A DNA stretch of 64,000 bases. Source: Saccharothrix violaceirubra. GTDB taxonomy: Bacteria > Actinomycetota > Actinomycetes > Mycobacteriales > Pseudonocardiaceae. Positions 8,903 through 19,697 of this stretch are shown in pieces. The stretch is from NCBI RefSeq assembly GCF_014203755.1, contig NZ_JACHJS010000001.1, positions 1,426,001 to 1,490,000 of the forward strand. The letters run 5' to 3'. How positions within the stretch are numbered: position 1 is the first letter of the stretch; each line of letters starts with the position of its first letter. The notes under the pieces are model-generated. The model worked only from the letters and a program-made list of their open reading frames with translations. It was not told where the DNA came from and did no database searches. The position numbers and the translations under genes are program-made.

Positions 8903-9597
8903 ACCGGGTCGAGGAGTTGGCCGCGAACCTGGCCGAGGTCCGCGAACGCATCGACAAGGCGTGCGCGTCCGCCGAACGCGACCCGGCAGGGGTCGAACTG
9001 CTTGCGGTGACGAAGACGTTCCCCGCGTCCGACGTGGCCCTGCTGTGTGATCTCGGGCTCTCCCGCTTCGCCGAGAACCGCGACCAGGAGGCAGGCCCGA
9101 AGTCCCGTGAACTGGCCGAGGCGCGTCCCGACGCCGACGTCCGCTGGCACATGGTCGGGTCGGTCCAGCGCAACAAGGCCCGGTCCGTCGTCGGCTGGGC
9201 GCACCGGGTCGACTCGGTGGACTCGACGCGTCTGGCGGACGCGCTGGCCAGGGCCGCGACCGCGCCGCTGGAGGTGTTGATCCAGGTCAGCGTGGACGGC
9301 GACCCGAAACGCGGCGGCGTGCCGTTCGACGGGTTGGCGGAGTTGGCCGCGCATGTCGCTCGGACGGATGAACTTGTCCTGCGCGGTGTGATGACCGTCG
9401 CACCCCTCGGAACGCATCCAGGACAGGCGTTTGCGGCTCTTGAACAGGCGGTAACCCGCTTGCGGGACGATCATCCCGATGCCACCGTGATCTCGGCGGG
9501 GATGAGCGGTGACCTGGAAGATGCCATCGCACACGGTTCTACGTGCGTGCGTGTCGGAACAGCGTTGCTGGGCAGCCGGAGACTAGCCTCGCCGTAA
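8899..9597 (+). CDS. YggS/PLPBP-family pyridoxal phosphate homeostasis protein
   Basis: This family (YggS, YlmE, PROSC) binds PLP without known catalysis and affects vitamin B6 and amino acid pools. The 232-residue product is a single alanine-racemase-like TIM barrel with the PLP lysine K39 in LLAVTKT. Other family segments are RFAENRDQE, WHMVGSVQRNKAR, and SAGMSGDLEDAIAHGSTCVR near the C-terminus. The usual family sequence at the sixth strand is GENRVQE; AENRDQE here is a mild variation. The GTG start overlaps the pgeF stop (gTGA). It is followed by sepF after 68 bases, the typical Gram-positive neighbourhood. Confidence 0.9.
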   Translation: MNRVEELAANLAEVRERIDKACASAERDPAGVELLAVTKTFPASDVALLCDLGLSRFAENRDQEAGPKSRELAEARPDADVRWHMVGSVQRNKARSVVGWAHRVDSVDSTRLADALARAATAPLEVLIQVSVDGDPKRGGVPFDGLAELAAHVARTDELVLRGVMTVAPLGTHPGQAFAALEQAVTRLRDDHPDATVISAGMSGDLEDAIAHGSTCVRVGTALLGSRRLASP

Positions 9598-9665
9598 CTG
9601 TTCGGAACCTCTGGGACGACCGCGACGTCCTTGCGGGTGGGGTTCGGCGGAGGAAGGGCTCGGAG

Positions 9666-10280
9666 ATGAGCGGGTTTCACAAGCTGAAGGCTTACTTCGG
9701 GATGGTTCCCGCCGAGTACGCCGACGACCCCGGTGCCTACGAGGACGAGCGGCCGAGCCGCTACCGGTCCGACTACGCCGACGGCGACGACTACGAGTAC
9801 CCCGAGCGGGCACCGCGTCGTCGGCCGTCCGGCTACCGCGCCGAGCTCGACGACTCCGACGACTACGAGCCCGACGCGCGCGCCCGGTCCCGCCGGGCGT
9901 GGAGCGTGGAGCCGCCGGTGCACGGCGCGCTCGCGGTCGAGCCCCAGCGCGAGCCCGCGCCCCGGACCCGTCCGGTGCCCGAGCCCGCGGCCAAGAGCCT
10001 GACCGGTCGCATCACCACGCTGAACCCGCGCAGCTACAACGAGGCGCGGACCATCGGCGAGCACTACCGCGACGGCACGCCGGTGATCATCAACCTCACC
10101 GACCTGAACGACGCGGACGCGAAGCGGCTCGTCGACTTCGCGGCCGGACTCGCGTTCGCGCTGCGGGGGTCGATCGACAAGGTGACCAACAAGGTGTTCC
10201 TCCTCTCACCGCCGAACATCGACGTGACGGCGGAGGACCGACGACGACTCGCGGAGGGCGGGTTCCTCAACCCCTCGTGA
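9666..10280 (+). CDS. sepF: FtsZ-ring membrane anchor SepF
   Basis: SepF tethers FtsZ to the membrane, and in Actinobacteria, which lack FtsA, it is the main anchor. The 204-residue protein has an N-terminal amphipathic helix (MSGFHKLKAYFGMVP). A charged Asp/Tyr/Arg linker covers about residues 18-105. The conserved SepF core covers about residues 118-200, beginning NPRSYNEARTIGEHYRDG and including RLVDFAAGLAFAL and NKVFLLSPPNIDV. The ATG at 9666 is chosen because it begins the membrane-targeting helix. Its stop overlaps the next gene. Confidence 0.95.
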   Translation: MSGFHKLKAYFGMVPAEYADDPGAYEDERPSRYRSDYADGDDYEYPERAPRRRPSGYRAELDDSDDYEPDARARSRRAWSVEPPVHGALAVEPQREPAPRTRPVPEPAAKSLTGRITTLNPRSYNEARTIGEHYRDGTPVIINLTDLNDADAKRLVDFAAGLAFALRGSIDKVTNKVFLLSPPNIDVTAEDRRRLAEGGFLNPS

Positions 10281-10585
10281 GTGATGGCACAGTTGACGTC
10301 GTGGATGCCCTGTTGCTTGTGGTCTACTACCTGCTGTTCGCGTTCTGGCTGCTGCTCACGGCCCGCGTGGTGGTCGAGCTGGTCCGAGGGTTCTCCCGGG
10401 ACTGGCACCCGGCGGGCGGCATGGCAGCCGCCCTGGAAGCCGTCTACACCGTGACCGATCCCCCGGTCCTCCTGCTCCGCCGGGTCATCCCGACCGTGAG
10501 GATCGGGGCCGTCGGACTGGACCTGTCCATTATTGTGCTGTTCATGGCCACTCTCATCCTCATGGGAGTAGCCGATCCCAGGTGA
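10277..10585 (+). CDS. YggT-family small membrane protein
   Basis: The 102-residue product has two or three membrane helices (about residues 10-35 and 70-98) separated by the family motif RDWHPAGGMAAALEAVYTVTDPPVLLLRRVIP, here described only as residues about 40-72. YggT proteins accompany sepF and divIVA in most Gram-positive dcw clusters, and the role is not firmly known. The GTG start overlaps the sepF stop (gTGA), so the pair is likely translationally coupled. Confidence 0.88.
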   Translation: MSDGTVDVVDALLLVVYYLLFAFWLLLTARVVVELVRGFSRDWHPAGGMAAALEAVYTVTDPPVLLLRRVIPTVRIGAVGLDLSIIVLFMATLILMGVADPR

Positions 10586-10630
10586 GGGGACCAGGGATGT
10601 CCACAGCCCAGGAGTGCGTGAGGTGATCTG

Positions 10631-11446
10631 ATGCCGTTGACCCCCGCGGACGTGCACAACGTCGCGTTCAGCAAGCCGCCGATTGGCAAGCGGGGCTACA
10701 ACGAGGACGAGGTGGACGCGTTCCTCGACCTGGTTGAGGGCGAACTGGCCCGCCTGATCGAGGAGAACAACGACCTGCGCCAGCAGGTCGAGCAGCTCGA
10801 CCAGCAGGTCGAGACCGCGCGTGCCGACCTCGAGGACGCCCGTGCCAAGGTCGCCGCCGGCGTCGGCGCCGGTCGCGTCGTCGACGAGCCGCGCCGCCTG
10901 GCCCCCGTCCCGCCTCCTTCCGCGTTGGAGCAGACCTCGCCCGGCGGTGGCGGCGACCACCACGTGCAGGCCGCCAAGGTCCTGGGTCTGGCCCAGGAGA
11001 TGGCGGACCGGCTCACCGGCGAGGCCAAGGCCGAAGCCGACGGCATGCTCTCGGAGGCCCGGACGAAGTCCGAGCAGCTCCTCTCCGAGGCCCGTGCCAA
11101 GGCGGACACGATGGTCAACGAGGCGCGTACGCGCGCGGAGACCATGCTCAACGACGCGCGGACGCGTGCCGACACGCTGGAGCGCCAGGCCCGTGAGAAG
11201 GCCAGTGCGCTCGACCGTGACGCGCAGCGCAAGCACGCCGAGGTGATGGGCAACATCACCCAGGAGAAGAACACGCTCGAGAAGCAGATCGACAAGCTCC
11301 AGACCTTCGAACGCGAGTACCGCACGCGTCTGAAGACCATGCTGGAGTCCTCGCTGCGCGACCTCCAGGACCGCGGCCCGGCCGCGCCGTCCGACGGTCG
11401 CCAGCCGGGCGGCTACTCGTTCGGGGCGCGTGCCGAGGCCGGCTGA
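10631..11446 (+). CDS. divIVA: polar growth and septum-site protein DivIVA/Wag31
   Basis: DivIVA (Wag31 in mycobacteria) is a membrane-curvature-sensing coiled-coil scaffold that directs apical wall growth. The 271-residue protein has the N-terminal membrane-binding domain [20 protein letters not shown] followed by [16 protein letters not shown] short coiled coil covers about residues 37-75, a Pro/Gly-rich spacer follows, and a long C-terminal coiled coil covers about residues 115-245. The long coil is built from roughly 11-residue repeats such as [22 protein letters not shown] and [11 protein letters not shown]. The ATG at 10631 follows AGGTGATCTG. Its last 17 bases overlap the next gene. 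Confidence 0.95.
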   Translation: MPLTPADVHNVAFSKPPIGKRGYNEDEVDAFLDLVEGELARLIEENNDLRQQVEQLDQQVETARADLEDARAKVAAGVGAGRVVDEPRRLAPVPPPSALEQTSPGGGGDHHVQAAKVLGLAQEMADRLTGEAKAEADGMLSEARTKSEQLLSEARAKADTMVNEARTRAETMLNDARTRADTLERQAREKASALDRDAQRKHAEVMGNITQEKNTLEKQIDKLQTFEREYRTRLKTMLESSLRDLQDRGPAAPSDGRQPGGYSFGARAEAG

Positions 11447-11891
11447 CCGGTCCCGACCACCGTCCGACGTGCTGTTCGCCGTTCTGCTTTCGGTACTGGC
11501 GGCTCTCGGGCTGCTCGTCCCCGCGTTCACGACCGGCCAGGACCTCTGGGCCTGGCTGTCGGTGGGGGCGAGCGGCCTGGCCGCCGTCCTGCTCGTGCTC
11601 GACCGTGCGTTGCGGCGCCGGTCGGGCACGACGCGTTCCGAGGTCACCGGACCGGGTGAGGAACCCGGCGAGGAGGACACGTCCGCCGACGACCTGCTGA
11701 TCGTCGCCGGCCTCCACGACGAGGTGCGGGTGCTCGACGAGCGTCCCCGCTACCACCTCGACACCTGTCCGTGGGTGGGTGCCCACGCGACCTTGCCGCT
11801 GCCCGTGTCCGAGGCGCGGCAACTCGGCTTCACGCCGTGCGACGTGTGCACGCCGGACGTGACGCTGGTGGCGCGTGCTCGTCCGACATAG
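11430..11891 (+). CDS. two-helix membrane protein with a C-terminal Cys/His segment
   Basis: I do not recognise a characterised family. The 153-residue product has two membrane helices near residues 14-33 and 38-58, an acidic linker ([12 protein letters not shown]), and a C-terminal soluble part. That part carries [10 protein letters not shown] and GFTPCDVC, together a C-x(n)-C-x2-C arrangement with a nearby His that could bind a metal. The GTG at 11430 lies inside the end of divIVA, so the gene is probably co-transcribed and coupled with it. It ends just before the ileS T-box. The sequence supports membrane association and possible metal binding, nothing more. Confidence 0.7.
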   Translation: MPRPADRSRPPSDVLFAVLLSVLAALGLLVPAFTTGQDLWAWLSVGASGLAAVLLVLDRALRRRSGTTRSEVTGPGEEPGEEDTSADDLLIVAGLHDEVRVLDERPRYHLDTCPWVGAHATLPLPVSEARQLGFTPCDVCTPDVTLVARARPT

Positions 11892-11907
11892 TCGGTTTGC
11901 CCTCCGG

Positions 11908-12115
11908 GTTACGCTGTGACGCACAGGCACCGATCCGGCCATCACCGGGGAGCCTCCGGAAGAACGGGCGCGAGTCCCAGTAGAACCGGACGGGTGGGCC
12001 CGTCACAGCCTCCAACGAGAGGCCGTCGCGTGTGCGTCGGCAAGCGGGGTGGTACCGCGGTGCGTCCGGACCGGGCGTGTCGTCCCCGTGAGCCGGTCGG
12101 GACACACGCGAGGAG
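11908..12115 (+). promoter_or_regulatory. T-box riboswitch, isoleucine type, ahead of ileS
   Basis: The leader contains the conserved T-box core AAGCGGGGTGGTACCGCGG around 12042-12060. Its TGGT pairs with the acceptor end of uncharged tRNA. An upstream stem presents ATC (an isoleucine codon) at 11941-11943 within GGCCATCACCGGGG. This fits the actinobacterial ileS class with an ultrashort stem I, in which the T-box controls translation start rather than transcription. Consistent with that, there is no terminator U-run, and GGAG at 12112-12115 is the ribosome binding site to be sequestered. Limits are approximate. Confidence 0.88.
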
Positions 12116-12124
12116 CACAGCACG

Positions 12125-15100
12125 ATGGCCTACCCGAAGGCGGGCGGGGACTCCGTTCCCTCCCAGCCGTCCTTCCCCGAACTCGAGGAACGGGTCCTGG
12201 ACTTCTGGAAGTCCGACCGGACCTTCCAGGCCTCCATCGACGCCCGCCCCGTCGGGGACGCCGGGGCCAACGAGTTCGTCTTCTACGACGGCCCGCCGTT
12301 CGCCAACGGCCTGCCGCACTACGGTCACCTGCTGACCGGCTACGTCAAGGACGTCGTCCCGCGCTTCCAGACCATGCGCGGCAAGCACGTCGAGCGCCGG
12401 TTCGGCTGGGACACCCACGGCCTGCCCGCCGAGGTCGAGGCCGAGAAGCAGCTCGGGTTCTCGTCGAAGTCCGAGATCGAGTCGTTCGGCATCGAGAAGT
12501 TCAACGACGTCTGTCGCACCTCGGTGTTGCGCTACACCGGCGAGTGGCGTGACTACGTGACGCGTCAGGCGCGGTGGGTCGACTTCGACAACGACTACAA
12601 GACCCTCGACCTGGACTACATGGAAAGCGTCATGTGGGCCTTCAAGACCCTGTGGAACAAGGGTCTGGTCTACGAGGGCTTCCGGGTGCTCTGGTACTGC
12701 TGGCGGTGCGAGACGCCGCTGTCCAACACCGAGACCAAGATGGACGACACCTACCGCGACCGGCAGGACCCGGCCGTCACGGTGGGGCTGCGGCTGGAGA
12801 CCGGCGAACTCGCCCTGGTGTGGACGACCACGCCGTGGACGCTGCCGTCGAACCTGGCCGCCGCCGTGCACCCGGACGTGGACTACGTCGCGGTCGAGGC
12901 GAACGGCGAGCGGTACCTGCTCGCCGAGGCGCGGGTCGCCGCGTATGCGCGCGAACTGGGCGAGGAACCGCCGGTCGTGGCCAGGTACAAGGGCACCGAC
13001 CTGGTCGGACGTCGGTACGCGCCGCCGTTCGGGTTCTTCGTCGGACGCGAGAACGCGCACCAGGTGCTGCCCGCCGACTACGTCACGACCGAGGACGGCA
13101 CGGGCATCGTCCACATCGCACCGGCGTTCGGTGAGGAGGACAAGCTCGTCACGGACGCGGCCGGGATCGAGGTCGTCATCCCGGTCGACCCGCACGGCCG
13201 GTTCACGGCGGAGGCGCCGCCTTACGAGGGTCAGCACGTCTTCGACGCGAACAAGGCGATCATCCGCGACCTGCGCGAAGCCGGTCTGCTGCTGCGCCAC
13301 GAGACCTACGACCACCCGTACCCGCACTGCTGGCGGTGCGACAACCCGCTGATCCAGCGCGCGGTGTCGTCGTGGTTCGTCGCCGTGTCGCGGTTCAAGG
13401 ACCGGATGGTCGAACTGAACCAGCAGATCGACTGGGTTCCGTCGCACATCCGCGACGGTCAGTTCGGCAAGTGGCTGGAGAACGCGCGCGACTGGAACAT
13501 CAGCCGCAACCGGTTCTGGGGTTCGCCGATCCCGGTGTGGGTGTCGGACGACCCGGAGTACCCGCGCGTGGACGTCTACGGCTCGCTTGACGAGTTGGCG
13601 CGCGACTTCGGCGTGCGCCCGACCGACCTGCACCGGCCCGGCATCGACGAGCTGACCCGGCCCAACCCCGACGACCCGACGGGGCGCTCGACCATGCGCC
13701 GGGTGCCCGAGGTGCTCGACTGCTGGTTCGAGTCCGGGTCCATGTCGTTCGCGCAGGTGCACTACCCGTTCGAGAACGCGGACTGGTTCGAGAGCCACTA
13801 CCCGGGCGATTTCATCGTCGAGTACAACAACCAGACGCGCGGCTGGTTCTACACGATGCACGTGCTCGCGACGGCGTTGTTCGACCGTCCCGCGTTCCGC
13901 AACTGTGTCGCGCACGGGATCGTGCTGGGCGACGACGGGCAGAAGATGTCGAAGTCGCGGCGCAACTACCCGGACGTGAACGAGGTGTTCGCGCGGGACG
14001 GGTCCGATGCCATGCGTTGGTTCCTGATGGCGTCGCCGATCCTGCGCGGCGGCGACCTGGTGGTGACCGAGCGCGGCATCCGTGACGCCGTGCGCCAGGC
14101 CGTGCTGCCGTTGTGGAACTCGTGGTATTTCCTCGCGCTGTACGCGAACGCCGACGGTGTCGAGGGGCGGTGGCGTACCGATTCGACGCACGTCCTCGAC
14201 CGGTACGCGCTGGCCAAGGCACACGATCTCGTCGTGTCCGTGACCTCGCAGTTCGAGGCGTACGACGTCTCCGGCGCGTGCGCGTCCGTGCGTGAGTTCC
14301 TGGAGGTGCTCACGAACTGGTACGTGCGCCGGTCACGTGACAGGTTCTGGTCCGGTGACCAGGACGCGGTCGACACCCTGCACACCGTGCTCGAGGTCGT
14401 GTGCCGGGCGGCGGCGCCGTTGCTGCCGTTCACGACCGAAGAGGTCTGGCGCGGCCTGACCGGTGGACGGTCCGTGCACCTGGCCGACTACCCGGTGCCC
14501 GCCGACCTGCCTGCCGACGACGCGCTGGTCGCGGCGATGGACCGGGTGCGCCAGGTGGCGTCGACGGCGTTGGCGTTGCGTAAGGCGGCACGGTTGCGGG
14601 TGCGGTTGCCGTTGGCGAAGTTGGTCGTCGCGGCCGACGAGGTGACGTCGCTGGAGCCGTTCGCGGAGATCCTGCGCGACGAGGTCAACGTCAAGCGGGT
14701 CGAGCTGACCACCGACGTCGACGCGCACGGGCACTTCCAGCTCGCGGTCAACGCGCGGGTCGCGGGTCCGCGGCTGGGCCCGGACGTGCAGAAGGTGATC
14801 AAGGCGGTGAAGGCGGGGGAGTGGTCCGAGGTGGACGGTGCCGTTGTCGCCGCCGGGATCGCGTTGCTGCCCGCCGAGTACGAGCAGCGCCTGGTAGCGA
14901 CCGATCCGGCGGCGACCGCGGCGCTTCCCGGTGGTGGTGGACTGGTCGTGCTCGACACCGTGGTCACCGAGGAGTTGGCGGCCGAAGGTGTGGCGCGTGA
15001 CCTTGTGCGTGTCGTGCAGCAGGCCCGTAAGGACGCCGGGCTCGACGTGTCCGACCGGATCGCGTTGACGTTGAGCGTGCCGGACGACGTCGCGGAGCAG

Positions 15101-15232
15101 GTGCGACGTTTCGAATCCGTCGTCGCGGGCGAGACGCTGTCCGACACCGTGTCGTACGGGGTCGTCGAGTCGGGTACCGAGGGCACCGTCGGTGACGGGC
15201 ACAAGGTGACCGTGTCGGTCGCCAAGAGTTGA
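12125..15232 (+). CDS. ileS: isoleucyl-tRNA synthetase, type 2
   Basis: This enzyme charges tRNA-Ile and edits valine. The 1035-residue protein has the HIGH-type motif as HYGH (residues 65-68, in [13 protein letters not shown]), a CP1 editing domain with [13 protein letters not shown], and KMSKS at 607-611 followed by RRNYPD. HYGH and [11 protein letters not shown] are features of the eukaryote-like IleRS type 2, whose members are usually much less sensitive to mupirocin; resistance here is an inference. It is controlled by the T-box immediately upstream. The ATG at 12125 follows AGGAG at 12111-12115 by 9 bases. A perfect hairpin follows the stop. Confidence 0.97.
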   Translation: MAYPKAGGDSVPSQPSFPELEERVLDFWKSDRTFQASIDARPVGDAGANEFVFYDGPPFANGLPHYGHLLTGYVKDVVPRFQTMRGKHVERRFGWDTHGLPAEVEAEKQLGFSSKSEIESFGIEKFNDVCRTSVLRYTGEWRDYVTRQARWVDFDNDYKTLDLDYMESVMWAFKTLWNKGLVYEGFRVLWYCWRCETPLSNTETKMDDTYRDRQDPAVTVGLRLETGELALVWTTTPWTLPSNLAAAVHPDVDYVAVEANGERYLLAEARVAAYARELGEEPPVVARYKGTDLVGRRYAPPFGFFVGRENAHQVLPADYVTTEDGTGIVHIAPAFGEEDKLVTDAAGIEVVIPVDPHGRFTAEAPPYEGQHVFDANKAIIRDLREAGLLLRHETYDHPYPHCWRCDNPLIQRAVSSWFVAVSRFKDRMVELNQQIDWVPSHIRDGQFGKWLENARDWNISRNRFWGSPIPVWVSDDPEYPRVDVYGSLDELARDFGVRPTDLHRPGIDELTRPNPDDPTGRSTMRRVPEVLDCWFESGSMSFAQVHYPFENADWFESHYPGDFIVEYNNQTRGWFYTMHVLATALFDRPAFRNCVAHGIVLGDDGQKMSKSRRNYPDVNEVFARDGSDAMRWFLMASPILRGGDLVVTERGIRDAVRQAVLPLWNSWYFLALYANADGVEGRWRTDSTHVLDRYALAKAHDLVVSVTSQFEAYDVSGACASVREFLEVLTNWYVRRSRDRFWSGDQDAVDTLHTVLEVVCRAAAPLLPFTTEEVWRGLTGGRSVHLADYPVPADLPADDALVAAMDRVRQVASTALALRKAARLRVRLPLAKLVVAADEVTSLEPFAEILRDEVNVKRVELTTDVDAHGHFQLAVNARVAGPRLGPDVQKVIKAVKAGEWSEVDGAVVAAGIALLPAEYEQRLVATDPAATAALPGGGGLVVLDTVVTEELAAEGVARDLVRVVQQARKDAGLDVSDRIALTLSVPDDVAEQVRRFESVVAGETLSDTVSYGVVESGTEGTVGDGHKVTVSVAKS

Positions 15233-15238
15233 GGTGTG

Positions 15239-15267
15239 CCGGGCGGGGACACGCGGTCCCCGCCCGG
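15239..15267. terminator. bidirectional terminator between ileS and the SRPBCC gene
   Basis: CCGGGCGGGGA and TCCCCGCCCGG form an 11-bp perfect stem with a 7-base loop. It lies 6 bases after the ileS stop and directly beyond the stop of the converging minus-strand gene, so it can serve both. Confidence 0.7.
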
Positions 15268-15269
15268 TC

Positions 15270-15722
15270 TCAGCCGCGTGGGCGGAGCGGGAACTTACGC
15301 AGCTTGCGTACCCACCACGACCAGCGCACGGGGCGTGCCGGTGTGCGGCCCGCGGCCTTCTCCGCGTTGTCGAACAGGTCTTCCATCAAGGCGTCGTGCA
15401 GCCAGCGGATCGCCAGCGGCCACCACAGGCGCATCGAGCCGGTCGCCTTGCCGCGCAGGACGTGCCGCAGACCGCCGGGCACGACGTAGAGCGTGTGCGT
15501 ACCCACGAGGCCAAGCCCCGGCGCGAACGTGAACTCGACCCGTGCGCCGGGTTCGTACGCCGTGCACGTGTAGCGCACGAATCCGTGACCGCCGTCGGCG
15601 CCGACGCCCAGCGGTCGGTCCAGTCGCAGTGGTGGCCAGTGGTCCGCCGGCCACAGTTCCATCATCCGGTCCAGGAGCGTGGGCGCGTCGGGCACTTGAC
15701 GCGCGTGCACGTTCTCGATCAC
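15270..15722 (-). CDS. SRPBCC (START-like) superfamily protein
   Basis: The 150-residue product looks like a helix-grip SRPBCC domain, the fold used for lipid or polyketide binding. It shows MIENVHARQV at the start, then LWPADHWPPLRLDRPLGV, FVRYTCTAYEPGARVEFTF as adjacent strands, and a long C-terminal helix with WLHDALMEDLFDNAEK. No catalytic function can be assigned. The GTG at 15722 is chosen because GGAGG lies 10 bases upstream; a GTG three codons earlier is too close to it. The gene is divergent from a TetR regulator across a palindromic operator, which makes it the probable target of that regulator. Confidence 0.7.
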   Translation of the reverse strand: MIENVHARQVPDAPTLLDRMMELWPADHWPPLRLDRPLGVGADGGHGFVRYTCTAYEPGARVEFTFAPGLGLVGTHTLYVVPGGLRHVLRGKATGSMRLWWPLAIRWLHDALMEDLFDNAEKAAGRTPARPVRWSWWVRKLRKFPLRPRG

Positions 15723-15735
15723 CGCTACCACCCCT

Positions 15736-15778
15736 CCATACGGTTCCGTACGGAACCTGTCCGTACGGTAGCGTATGG
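15736..15778. promoter_or_regulatory. candidate TetR operator in the SRPBCC/TetR divergent region
   Basis: A perfect 16-bp palindrome, GGTTCCGTACGGAACC, occupies 15742-15757. It is followed by the related half-site CCGTACGGTA, and the whole is flanked by CCATACG on the left and CGTATGG on the right. This nested symmetry lies between two divergent start codons about 60 bases apart and is the obvious site for autoregulation by the TetR protein and control of the SRPBCC gene. Confidence 0.65.
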
Positions 15779-15781
15779 CCG

Positions 15782-16325
15782 GTGAGGAAGCGACGGACAC
15801 GGGACGACTGGACCGAGGTCGCGCTCAAGGCGCTCGCGGAAGGCGGTGTCGCGGCCGTCGCCGTCGAACCGCTCGCCGCGCGCCTCGGTGCGACGAAAGG
15901 CAGCGCGTACTGGCACTTCCCCAATCGCGACGCGCTGCTCGAAGCCACCCTCGAACGGTGGGATCGCGAGCACACCCAGGCCGTGATCGCCGTGGTCGAG
16001 AAGCAGGCTGATCCCTTCGAACGGCTCCGACTGCTGTTCGGGGTCGTGATGCAGAACGTCGAGGACAGCGCCGTGGAGTTGGCGATGCTGGCCGCCGCGG
16101 ACGATCCGTCGGTCGCGCCCGTGCTCGGTCGCGTGACCGCGCGCCGCATCTCGTACCTGGTCGACCTGTTCATCGCGCTCGGCTTCGACGCGGACGTGGC
16201 GCGGCTGCGCGCCCAGCTCGCGTACTCCGCCTACCTGGGGCAGATGCAGCTGCTGGTCAAGGTGCCGGACGTGGTGGTGGAACAGCGCGCGCTGCTCGAC
16301 GAGACATTGCGATTGTTGACGACGC

Positions 16326-16333
<8 letters not shown>
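15782..16333 (+). CDS. TetR-family transcriptional regulator
   Basis: The 183-residue protein has an N-terminal TetR helix-turn-helix (DDWTEVALKALAEGG, then VEPLAARLGATKGSAYWHF at about residues 30-48) and an all-helical ligand domain. The GTG at 15782 is preferred because it puts the HTH near the N-terminus and lies just downstream of the palindromic operator, suggesting autorepression. The likely target is the divergent SRPBCC gene. The ligand is unknown. Its end overlaps the DUF167 gene by 8 bases. Confidence 0.88.
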
Positions 16334-17659
<1,326 letters not shown>

Positions 17660-17722
17660 TTAGTCCAAATCGGTGGCGGCAGGGAGAATGACCCTCACCG
17701 TCGGGTGAGGCTTGGAGGCTTA

Positions 17723-19204
17723 GTGGGTGGTGTCACGGCCGTACTCGGCATCGGCGCAGCGGTCCTGTTGGTCTCCGTCATCGCGGTCCGGATGTCCGTC
17801 CGGCTCGGACTCCCCTCGCTCCTGCTCTACCTGGGCATCGGCGTCGTGCTCGGCGAATCGGTGTTGGGCATCCAGTTCGAGGACGCCGACCTGACCCGGT
17901 CGCTGGGGACCGTCGCCCTGGTGCTGATCCTCGCCGAAGGCGGGTTGACCACGCGGTGGTCGGCCGTGAAACCGGCCCTCGGTCTGGGCATCGCGCTGTC
18001 CACCGTGTCGGTGGCAGTCTCCATCGGGGCCGTCGGCGTCGGACTTCACTACCTGCTCGGGCTCGACTGGCGCACGGCGCTGCTGTGGGGCGCGGTGCTG
18101 TCGTCGACCGACGCCGCTGCGGTGTTCAGCGTGTTGCGCGGTGTCGGTGTCGGCAAACGGCTCATCGGCGCGCTCGAACTCGAGTCCGGTCTCAACGACG
18201 CGCCCGTGTACATCGCCGTCGTCCTGCTCGCGTCGCCCGATCCCGTGACGTGGACCGCGCCCGCGCTCATGGTGTACGAGCTGGTCGTCGGCGGGGTGAT
18301 CGGCGTGGCGCTCGGCCTGCTCGCCGCCGTCGGACTGCGCCGTGCCGCGTTGCCGGCCACGGGTCTGTACCCGTTGGCGACCGTGGCGGTGTGCCTGCTC
18401 GCGTACACGGTGGGCGATCTCGCGCACGCTTCGGGTTTCCTGGCGGTTTACGTCGCGGCGCTCGTGCTCGGAAACGCGCGGCTGCCGCACCGGTCGGACA
18501 CGCTCTCGTTCGCGGAAGGGCTCGGGTGGCTGTCCCAGATCGGGCTCTTCGTGTTGCTCGGGCTGTACGCGTCGCCGGCGCGTGTGCTCGACGTGTTGTG
18601 GCCCGCGTTGGTATCGGGTGCCGTGCTCGTGCTCGTCGCGCGACCGTTGTCGGTCCTGTGTGCCGCGTTGCCGTTCCGCGTGCCGTGGCGCGAGCAGGTG
18701 TTCCTGTCGTGGTCAGGGTTGCGCGGCGCGGTGCCGATCGTGTTCGCGTTGATCCCGCTGATCCAGGACGTGCCCGGTGCGCAGCGGTTGGTCGACGTGG
18801 TGTTCGTGCTCGTCGTCGTGCTCACGTTGGTGCAGGGGAGCACGCTGCCGCGCTTGGCGAAGTGGCTCGGTCTCGTGCGGTCGGGGGAGGCCTGGGAGAT
18901 GGAGGTCGACTCGGCCGCGCTCGACGAACTCGGTGCCGAGCTGCTCCAGATCCGCGTTCGCGAGGGGTCGAAGCTGCACGGCGTGTACCTGTCGGAGCTG
19001 CGGTTGCCGGTCGGCGCGGCGGTGAGTCTCGTGGTACGGGCCGACGCCGGGTTCACGCCGCAGCCGACGACGCGGCTTCAAGAGCACGACCAGCTCTTGG
19101 TGGTGTGTACGGAGGCCGTGCGCATCGCCGCCGAGCGACGCATCCGCGCTGTGGACCGTGCCGGGCGGTTCGCGCGGTGGAAGGGCGACGAGGGGCTTCC
19201 CTGA
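17723..19204 (+). CDS. CPA1-type cation/proton antiporter with a TrkA-C domain
   Basis: The 493-residue product has about 12 membrane helices (residues 1-380) typical of Na+/H+ or K+/H+ antiporters of the NhaP/CvrA branch. Signatures are SSTDAAAVFSVLRGVGV and LESGLNDAPVYIAVV, which contain the acidic residues of the transport site. The C-terminal part (about 405-480, LLQIRVREGSKLHGVYLSEL onward) is a TrkA-C/RCK_C domain that binds a regulatory ligand. TrkA-C favours a K+/H+ antiporter, but ion specificity cannot be read from sequence. The GTG at 17723 follows GGAGG by 4 bases and is better placed than the upstream GTG at 17705. Confidence 0.88.
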   Translation: MGGVTAVLGIGAAVLLVSVIAVRMSVRLGLPSLLLYLGIGVVLGESVLGIQFEDADLTRSLGTVALVLILAEGGLTTRWSAVKPALGLGIALSTVSVAVSIGAVGVGLHYLLGLDWRTALLWGAVLSSTDAAAVFSVLRGVGVGKRLIGALELESGLNDAPVYIAVVLLASPDPVTWTAPALMVYELVVGGVIGVALGLLAAVGLRRAALPATGLYPLATVAVCLLAYTVGDLAHASGFLAVYVAALVLGNARLPHRSDTLSFAEGLGWLSQIGLFVLLGLYASPARVLDVLWPALVSGAVLVLVARPLSVLCAALPFRVPWREQVFLSWSGLRGAVPIVFALIPLIQDVPGAQRLVDVVFVLVVVLTLVQGSTLPRLAKWLGLVRSGEAWEMEVDSAALDELGAELLQIRVREGSKLHGVYLSELRLPVGAAVSLVVRADAGFTPQPTTRLQEHDQLLVVCTEAVRIAAERRIRAVDRAGRFARWKGDEGLP

Positions 19205-19252
19205 TCCTGTCGGCGTACCGGTCCGCGTTACGTGTCCATGTCACGGTCGCGC

Positions 19253-19314
19253 GTTTCGTCGCAGGGGCTGCGACCGGAACGCGAATCCGTGCACAGCGCC
19301 GGTACGGGAACGTG
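19253..19314. repeat. two units of the 30-bp-period intergenic repeat
   Basis: The 340-base gap between the antiporter and the SAM-IV riboswitch contains two 31-base units (19253-19283 beginning GTTTCGTCGCAG, and 19284-19314 ending CGGTACGGGAACGTG). They share the GTTTCGT...GGTACGsGAACG design of the repeats near 8.1, 30.7 and 41.5 kb. The rest of the gap shows nothing definable. Confidence 0.4.
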
Positions 19315-19545
19315 ACCGCCGATCCGTGTGGTGTCTGGGTCTGGTCCGGGTCCCGGTGCTCGATTATCCATCACAACGTTATCCGGCAAAGCGAGGTGGT
19401 GTGGGCGCTCGCCGAATCCGGCGAGGTGCGGTCGGTGGGGAAGGGGCGCGGCTTCGGTGTCGTGCCCGCGGGCGGCGGACGTGCGTGATCCCGGCATGTG
19501 GACGGGGCTTGGCGGTGACTGGTCCGGTGGTTACCTTGGTGACAG

Positions 19546-19671
19546 GTCATGAGTGCCAGCGCCAAGCCCGAGCTCGCTGGCCGGCAACCCTCCAACCGCG
19601 GTGGGGTGCCCTCGGTGAGGACCTGGTCCGGCGCGCAGGGCGTCGGGCAAGCGCGGGCTCCCTCGACAGGT
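19546..19671 (+). promoter_or_regulatory. SAM-IV riboswitch
   Basis: The stretch matches the actinobacterial SAM-IV aptamer. It begins GGTCATGAGTGCCAGCG, continues with GCTGGCCGGCAACCCTCC and AACCGCGGTGGGGTGCC, and ends with a pseudoknot partner region GGGCAAGCGCGGG. It lies 27 bases upstream of the aminotransferase ATG. SAM-IV elements switch off sulfur-assimilation genes when S-adenosylmethionine is plentiful. No terminator with a U-run is visible, so control of translation start is likely; that is an inference. Confidence 0.88.
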
Positions 19672-19697
19672 GAGTCCCCGGACTCCCGGAGGCTGTC

